Origin: Notospermus geniculatus
Taxonomy: Eukaryota; Nemertea; Pilidiophora; Heteronemertea; Lineidae
Assembly: GCA_002633025.1 (NCBI GenBank)
Contig: NMRB01000252.1
Coordinates: 348,275-412,274, forward strand
DNA: 64,000 bases
Direction: 5' to 3'
In this document: one piece after another, positions 11,301 through 20,300 of the stretch
How positions within the stretch are numbered: position 1 is the stretch's first letter
Layout: the number at the start of each line of letters is the position of its first letter
The notes under the pieces: generated by a model
Told to the model about the DNA's origin: nothing
Databases searched by the model: none
The model's input: the letters and a program-made list of their open reading frames with translations, nothing else
Made by a program: the position numbers and the translations under genes

Positions 11301-14300
11301 TTGTTTGACCTTTCTCAACATTTTCTTGTGAAAACAGGAGTATGTTAGTATGTTAAAATCCACACCGTGTAGTTTTTCTTTCAAGTGTTTACCTTGCAAT
11401 CTGCTGTGTTCCGTCAACAAAACTTCCATGATATAAGAGCTTTGTACCTGTTTTGTATAAAACTATGAAATGATCGAAGTTTGTTATGATACTGGTTTAG
11501 TATTATATTGTATTGTATTAGTTTTTCCGTATGGAGGAGGCCATCTCAAGCTTCTCATGATCCTCACTTGGATGGGGTCTTCTGCTTGGCCTTTGAACTG
11601 GGGACAAGGTACAAAGCACCATGACTTACTGTGCCATGCGACAGACTGAAGAGCCAGGGATGATTAATCCTACATGTATATGGCCCAGGATTCGAATCCG
11701 GGATCTGCTGCTCGCTAAGTGGACGTGATAACCACCCAGATAGATCAACCAGCCTTGATCAAGGCTTCTCAAAACGTTGACTGTGCTACTAACTGGGGGC
11801 TTCTTACGTAGTAAAGTCTCCTATTCCTTTGATGGAGCAGAAAGGAATTCATGTTTGTTGTCAATCATACCACCCAATGTCTTCATTAGGACAGTAAAAC
11901 TTCCATGTGTCTGTCTTCATATGAGCCTTTTATGTGGTGGGTCTTCTTCCAAACAAAACCATCTGGTATGTTAGGTATGTTAATCAGTGACTTACTTCTG
12001 TGTAGACTCTATTGTTCCTAATTGCCGCTCTAATCAATCAGTTAATTAGCACATATATTTAATACTTATGGATTCACTGCTAATCACACCTATTTACAGA
12101 TGAGTGACTGCAAGGCCTGGCATTGTGTGACATGCTCAGATGTGGTGGCAATGCACCCATGATTTACAATAGTCTGTGAGAATTGACCAAGTCACATTTC
12201 TTCATACCAGGAATTACTGCAAGCTGGGGGAGCTTGTATAGATTCAATTCATTTCCTTTATGACGTGGATCTAGGAAATTTGTGTCCAATTCTCATATTC
12301 CTGACATACTCTGGTTCTCATCAAGAGGACATGCCCATTACAAATAGGTCTATTTGTTTTGTGGTAAATTGGATTTGACTGAAATTTTGCGGCGACCAAA
12401 ATGGCAACACCAATCAAGTTCCGGAGAAGAGTCAAAGACATGATCTCGGCTATTTTGAACTCTGCTATCAGTCCACGTGGCAGAGGGCAAGTATTGTGTC
12501 CTTTCATGTGTAATCTGTCCCTCCTTGTTTTTGGTGGTGTTATTTGTTTAAGAAACTCTTCATTTCAGCCTTCAGCCTCCTAGTAATGTGAGATATTTTG
12601 ACCAAATCGACCCAAAAGTGGAAGTACAATCTCCAGTCAAAGTCTGGAAGGGTCGAAATTATTTGATAACATTTTACATTTCATTATTTGGTTTTACTTC
12701 AGGCATAAGTCACCAAAGACCAACCTAACCAATGAAAATCAACTTGCCGTCCTGCTGGAGAATGCCCGCGGAGGCTTCCAAAATCATATCAGCGACCATG
12801 ACAGTGGTGTGACCAACTGCCGTCCAGGGGACCTATCATCATGTGGGGAAGCGACCCCACCTACCGGCCAAACCTTATCACCGATAATGCAAACGTATAT
12901 CAATGGATTACCTGATTCTCAAGGTGAGTGACTTGAGTCCGATTCTCTGATGACGAATCCTGATTTTTGCCACAAAATAGCTATCTGCAAGTCTTATATT
13001 GGGCTGACACCAAAATGTTGGTCCTCTAAATTCTCAACCAATATTTTGTATTATACCTCTACTATGCACCTGCAGTTCATTTGACTTTCAGAAGAAAAAA
13101 ATCGCTGCCCTTGAAGCCTAATGTACAATTTATGGTTCTTAAAAAAAGATAGCTTAAGATTTGTGTTGCCACCTTCATCAATATTTTGAAAACCAAAATT
13201 TATTCTTAACGTGTGTTATTCTGTGTGTTTTTCACAAGGGAATACCCGATAACATGTTTTTATTATGAAAATAAAAGTAAACAGGCCTTACTCTGCATAT
13301 TTGACTTGAGGTTCAAATCTTCTCGAAGATTCTGTCCTTGTGTTAAGCATTTTGATTACCGCTACAGTTCTATGGAAATCTTAAGAAAGTGCACTTAAAT
13401 TTCAAGCCCAGGCCAGCGAAACTTACAATGTGTGATCCCTACCCTGTAGTTTATTCTCCCATCTCCATATTTTCAGAGTTACCAGACGAATATGATTCCG
13501 ATGGATCTCTTACCGCAGCAGCCAACAAAAGTATTGACCTGAGTCGAACATTACGAGACAAATGTCTTGGTTTAGATGAATCTTTATCAAGTGAGGAGGA
13601 GCCAAAGTCTTCAGCCTCATCAACTCAAACTCCTAGTGGTGCTATTGATAAAGGTGAATATTTTGACCTCTTAGCCATGATATTCATGTACAGTTTTCCA
13701 TTTTCACAGATGACCAGATGTGATGTATTCCATAATAAACACAGAACTCTGAAGTGTATTCCTTGCCCTTTTCCCATGGCTGGTTTGGTACGATGTCTGT
13801 GACATCACATCAAAGTCACATGACCTTGGCCCATTGTCCAGTCTTTTCTTTGGGTTTCGTGGGTGGTTCCGTGGTACTTGATGTCCCACTCGCCCTGGTA
13901 GTGCTACCCAGGGAGGATGGAGCCAGGTGACTGTTTTGAGACTCTTGTCACATGATGGGTACATCCTTGTGAAGGGCATCTCTTGCGACACCACCAACAC
14001 CTACATGTTCTGGGTGGGCAGATTGGAGTCAAAATGTCAGTCAGTGAGCACTTGCTGAGAGAGACGATGCTTTATCGTCATTATGTGCCAAAGATGGTAA
14101 TTCCATAAATGAATCAATCTTCATGCATCAAAGTATTATTTTCAGGTGCTTTGCGTTTGGAGAGTCCCATCAGTCCTCAAGTGGCAAGTCCCGTCCAGTC
14201 ACCTCTGACCCGCAAACTGGCACCACATGAACAAATGATACAAGATGGTAAGTTAGAAGACCAACAGTTAACTGCTGTTTTGTACCTTTAACTTTGCCGT

Positions 14301-17300
14301 GTCTGGTAAGGATACTCAGTTGGCTTGGGTATGTTGTAGGGTTGGCACCCACAGCTTGTAACATCTCTTGCAAGTGACCAAATATCTTTGACTCTTGTAT
14401 TGTTTGCTTCCAGGCCAGCGACTGAGGGTGGCAAGAGAGTTAATGGAAACGGAAAAGAAGTATTGTAGTAATCTATGGACCATCATTGACTTTCTCCTGG
14501 AGGCTGTCAAGTCGTCTGGGACGGTTAGTGCCAGAGATGTCTGGTAAGTCCACAGGATTGCATCATTACAGTCTATAAACTGGTTGTCTGAAGAAGCTGC
14601 CGGAAAAGATCTTTCATTGCAGACCACGATGTAACTACCATGCCATCGGTTCTGGGTCCAAATCTAGCTTCGCATACTTGATTTGATTACAATGACTTGG
14701 CAATTCTGCACTCTAGTTTAGACTGTTCTACATCTTTTCCAGCGTGCTATTCCCGCCAAGCCTGCCATCACTCTATGAAGTTCATTCGTCACTGCTGCTG
14801 AAGATGGAAGAGAGACTGGCAAACTGGAAGTTACAAGGAATCTTAGGGGACATTTTTGGGAGGATCAGTGATTCTAATGTACGTGTAAGCTCGTTGGTGT
14901 AGGATTTGTCAAAAATTGCAGATTATTCTCTGAATTATTCTGTCGTTGAGAGTACGGACCACATAGAAAGTGTCAAACTCCCTGCCAAGTGAATCCCACC
15001 TCTGACTTACAGATTCATAAGTCCTAAAGTAAGAACTTATGCATGCCTGCAGCCGTAATGTCATTCTTTGTAAAAGACAAAATACATTTACTGTACTGTA
15101 AATGTTTCTTTTCAGTCTGACTTCTTCCCACTCTACCAGTGTTACGTGAACGAGTTCCCCGCCGCCTTAGACATGATAAAGAAGTGTACGAAACATTCAG
15201 CAAAGTTCAAGAAACTAGTCAGGGTACATTAAAAGCATTTATACCTCAACAGTACTCTTGACCTGGTAGCACGCATGGAAATTTCAATGAGATCATCTCA
15301 GCGAGCCGTGTCTTTGAGACACGATATCCAATCTTACAGACATTGATTTCTGCATGTGGGCTGAAGTAACTGGACATGAAATAATAACAGGTTTCTAAGG
15401 TGAAAAACACAGCTGCTTCCCACCAGACTCGAACCCACGGACCCTCCCATGGGTGAAGTAACTGATTTCATATCTGTTTACAGGATCTTCAGGGGCATCC
15501 AGCCTGCCAAGGCCTCGACTTGGGAGCCTTTTTGCTGACACCAATTCAGAGACCACCAAGATACGTGCTATTACTCAAAGTATGTACCCTTTGTAATGGC
15601 TCTCTGCAATATGTTTTCAATGTCGATTGTAGGCCATGTTTCAGTTAGTTGCCTCTCCACATTTTCTCACACAAGTTGGCTCTCTACGAGCAACTCAACC
15701 ATAGAAAACGATGGAAAATCGTTTGTGTCATTGGTCTCAGTGTGAGTCGTAAGGAAACCAACAATGGTGAATTGTCCATCAACAGCCAACTTGTGTGAGA
15801 AAACTCATGTGGAAGAGTGCCTTTAGAATTTCCTCAGCATTCATCTTCTGTCCCAATGCTTCCTGTTGAATATCATCTCAAAGACCTTAGAGTATTGTCC
15901 ATTTGACTCCTCTTCCTCGAAGCAACTGGTTCTTCTTCAGCATTCATGGAATTTGTGATACTTACTTTCATAAGAGCACCCAATGCTATTTTTTCAGCAA
16001 ATGCTCAAACACACCGACCGTGACCACCCTGACTACTACTATCTAGAGTCTACCCTTAACCGGTTGAAGATGTTCCTTGACCAGCTCAATAGTTCCATGG
16101 AGACTGGTGTGCCGATGGATCTCTATTCTCACAAAACAAAGAGGTTGGTAGCATCATTCATCAGCAGTGTAACTCATCCTTCAGGAGAAAGATGTAGCAC
16201 GGTTGTCAGTGTTTCCGCCAGAGGGGGGGACAGGGGGGTTTTGTCCCCCCCCTAAAAAGTCAAAATTAGTCAAAATCTGTGTTTTTGACCAAGAATTCTG
16301 TCAAATTTTCTCCTTGTCCGCCCTTAAAAAAAAATTCCTGGCAGAAACACTGGTTGTTGTCACGACAGTTTTTAGTTCTGACTTCAGCAGTATAGAGGGG
16401 CGAATGTGAAGTCGTGGCAGCCTTGTACTTGAATTTCTCCTCTCAGGTTTAAAAATAAAATCAAGAGCCGAACCCCAGATACAGCTCTATTAGCGCAACA
16501 GATAACATTGGGCGACTTTGACATGTTTGATATACAGTTCACATGAAGAGCAGGTCCAACTGGGGATCGAACATGGAACTTCAGTGGTGACAGGCGCTGA
16601 TGTTTTCATTGCACCACTCTGACAAACCCTCTGGGGTTACCCTTACATTTAGCCCTCTCATCATAATAAATTTCATTTCTTTTTCATCCAGGAAAACTTC
16701 ACTTGCTCAGAACGGTTGTGCTACAAATGGTATATCACTGATGAGTGCTAGCTGTGATGGCCTTAACCTCTCAATGACCACACGTGATAGCGGCGTGCAC
16801 TCACCTGATGAAATGTCGTTCATGAACTCAACTGCAAAGAGGTAAGCCTTGTTCCAACATAAGAATCTACGTTCATATCTAAGTTTAGGGTTTAGTTTTA
16901 GCTGTATTAGATTTAGTGAGATGCTGACTGTTGCTATTTTGTGGGCAATATGACCGTCTCTTTGAAAAGCATAGCAAAAGTTGTTCAAAGTCTTCTTTTT
17001 AAGTCCTTTTATGTTCTCTGTCTTGCACCTGCTATTATTCTACCCTGTGTCTGTAGTTATTCCCCATAAAATGAATGAGTTAGAGAAGCAACATTGGAAT
17101 GTTTTTGACATGGCCTTTATATGCTTGGAGTTTGACTATTATGTCATGGAATTGAGCCTGTTTTTCCAGGTGGCAATATGTTAGTAGTCCACTCAGGCGC
17201 ATGGGTTACTCCTCATGCCTAAGGTACATGTACCTTTTGACACCACAAATCCATTTGTAAACCAAGGGTCACCCCATGTACACTACTAACCTGTACCTTC

Positions 17301-20300
17301 TTAACACCCTGAATCCATTTGAAAACCTAGGTTCGCCCTGTTTAAAAGGAGTTGGGAAAGGTTATCAATGAGGTGAGAGGCATCCATTTCCTTGCCATGC
17401 TTAAACCTTGCCTCAAAGGGCTGGCAGTGGAATTAGCATTTCATTCACTGAGAAGTAACCGGTACTGTCTCCAGTTTTCTTGAAAATTGGATTTGTGAAG
17501 ATGTTCCAAAAATGGGATACAGACCCAGTTTATTCTCACCTGATGATTTGTCATTTTCCACATGAGAATTGTCTTATATTGTACATACTCTGCAAACTCC
17601 TTGGTGCTTATCCAGTCCCACTGCTTGAACTCTCTCCTACATGTATATGACAAAAAAACGTTTCAGTGATGTCATCTTGACCAGACTACGTCACTGTATT
17701 CTGATCTTGATGGACTTGGTGGAAGTTGCACGTTGCTCTCAGTCGGTGGATGTAATCCTATCTGGTGAGGATTAACATCAAAGCTTTATCCGAATCTGTC
17801 CTTCATTCTCAGCTGATTTCTTCATTAATTCAGAGGCTTATTTCAGTATTACCTGTCTTTTTTCTCAAATCTTCATTCTTTCACTTCCACTGAAGACCTT
17901 TGAGGCTTGACTTCCTTTGTACATAATGTGCTTTCACTGCCGATATTTGATCTGAGCACTTTGACTTGCAATGAACACTTGCGATCAACATCAGCCATGT
18001 CAGCTGAAGCTGTGACCTACAGATATCAGGCAATTTGAAAAAAATACAACTACAAGGGCAATTTTCAAGCCATGGAAAGTCACTGAACTGTGCGGCAATC
18101 GAAAGTTAGTCTGTTGAGTTGGAAAGGTCCCTTCAATTTCCCTTCTTGGTCCATCAGAAACAGACAGAGGCCAGCCCTCACTGTTGCTATTGCATCGACC
18201 CCTGCAGATTGTTTGCGAGGCGCATGCACATTTTAGCTCCCCTCAAACGGAAAGGCCTGCCCCTGATGCAACTTTGCAAATATTTATGGCAGAATTTGCA
18301 GTAAAAGTTCCAATATTGTGTGCAGAAATTTTCGGTGGAATTCTACATTTTCTTCTTAATTTCAGTCTCCATCCGATGAAATCCAAAGCCAAACCAGTCA
18401 AGCATGGTTCTCACGATGTCTCATCATCATCTAGTCTTCAAGAAGCCAGAAAGATGTTCAGCTCAGCGAATCAGCTGGACGAAACGTTGCAGGATTCGAC
18501 GTATTCTAGTGGATCTACAACGATGCCGCGGGGTAAGAAGAAAAACAAGAAAAAACAGGCGCACGATTACACGGACAATTCATACGTTTCTGATGCAGAT
18601 CGTTCTAGGCTTGCGCAACGATCGACTCCACCTCATGCAGATCAGCGACAATCTAAAACGAAACTTGGGCAGTGGAATGACGAATATAGTCCCAGACAGT
18701 TACCGCTAGATTCCGATAGTGATTCGCCACGTAGAGACGTTAAATCGCCACTCTCTGAAAAGAGTTGGTATCAGCCAGTAGTCTCTGACACTTCGATGGA
18801 GTATGATATGTATATGGACTCGTTCAAGAATGGAAACTTATCTGGCGCTTTGTCGAATGCTCGTGGACAGGGTATGGTCCATTCGACACCCCGTGGTGAT
18901 CCCCACGGAGGTGCACAACATCGTTCCCCAAGACATAACTTTGGAATTTATGGAGATGATGATGTGGAGTTGTTTGAGAATAGTTCGTACCATCCGTCAT
19001 GTCCGTCTGTCCATAATAGAGGCATCATGCGGAGAGTGCCGAGGTTAGGAATATCAGGACGGTCGAAAAGTCAGGAAAATGTGGCAGATGATATCAGTGT
19101 GAGCAATACAAGTGCAAAATCAGAACATTTCAGTGGTCCACATTTTAAGGCGCGACCGAAAAGTGCTTTGTCCATGCCGTATATTAGCTCTCCGATGGGT
19201 CAGAAACAGGTTGACCGTGTGTGGGATGATAAGAGACGATATCCTGATGTGTCACATGAAACAAGCTCAAGTAGTGCGTGGAATGACAGCATCTTAAATG
19301 ATTCTACATCGGGGAATAGTACTGTTCTGGAGACGAGTCGACGAAAGGAACCTAAGAAGAAACGCAGGGAACGACAGCGCCCCAACGATACGTTATCCCG
19401 TACGATTGACAGCAGTCGATCGAAGAAACGCACCACATTAAGAGATTCTATCAAACAGATTTTTACGAGAAAAAAGTAAGTATTGTTGTTCATGATTGTG
19501 TGTTTACCATTCTGGTCACCTTGTTCTGTGTAAAATGTGTCTGAGGCTGGCGAAATTGCTGAATTGAACTCGTTAACTCACCCATACAAAATGGCTGACT
19601 GGCTGACCAGTCACCAAGCAAATTAATTGGATGGACAACCAAGATCCCACGTTGGATTTTGAAGGATGGAGCTGCTTCCTTTTCTGCTTGTGCTGCATTT
19701 GAGTGTACAGCCATGTTTGAATGAACGCCCTCAAGTCGGCTTCAACACAAATACACATCTCCGGTCATTCATTGTTCACACTTTTTCGTTCACATTGCAC
19801 TCGTTCACATTGCACTTGTTTACTTTCTGTTGTATTTCTTCTAACAGTCCAAATAATCCTTGATCATCATTTGTTGTAGTAAGTTCATTAGGTGCATGTC
19901 AGCTGTCATTATTTGCTTGCTATTTCATTATTTGCATCGTCATTTCATTTTCAACCAAATTGGTGTAGAAGTCTGTTACTTGTAGAAGTCTGTTGCAAGT
20001 CTGGAGAATGTACAAAACTTGATCTGTCCTAAGAAGCGCTTATCTGACCACTTCACTGTCCCAGTATACTGGAACAGCATGTCATGATGCAAAATGACAA
20101 ACAAGTGACGTCATTACGCTGTTTTGATGGCAAATTGTGTTACAATATACGTCACAGCAGCAACACTGTCATCCAGGTTAAGCGGGGCTCGGCACTCTTT
20201 ATAATGATGCCAAAACACGGCTGGCACTGAAAAGTGAAGTGGCTAAAGATACTAGTTCAAGGCAAGGAAAGTCCTTATGGTCCTTGTGGACTGCCAACTT

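Noticed and set aside
18184-18365. N-terminal extension of the 431-codon frame at 18.2 kb
   Set aside because: The consensus acceptor at 18365 and the phase of the previous exon show that coding starts at 18366; the upstream 60 codons are intron.
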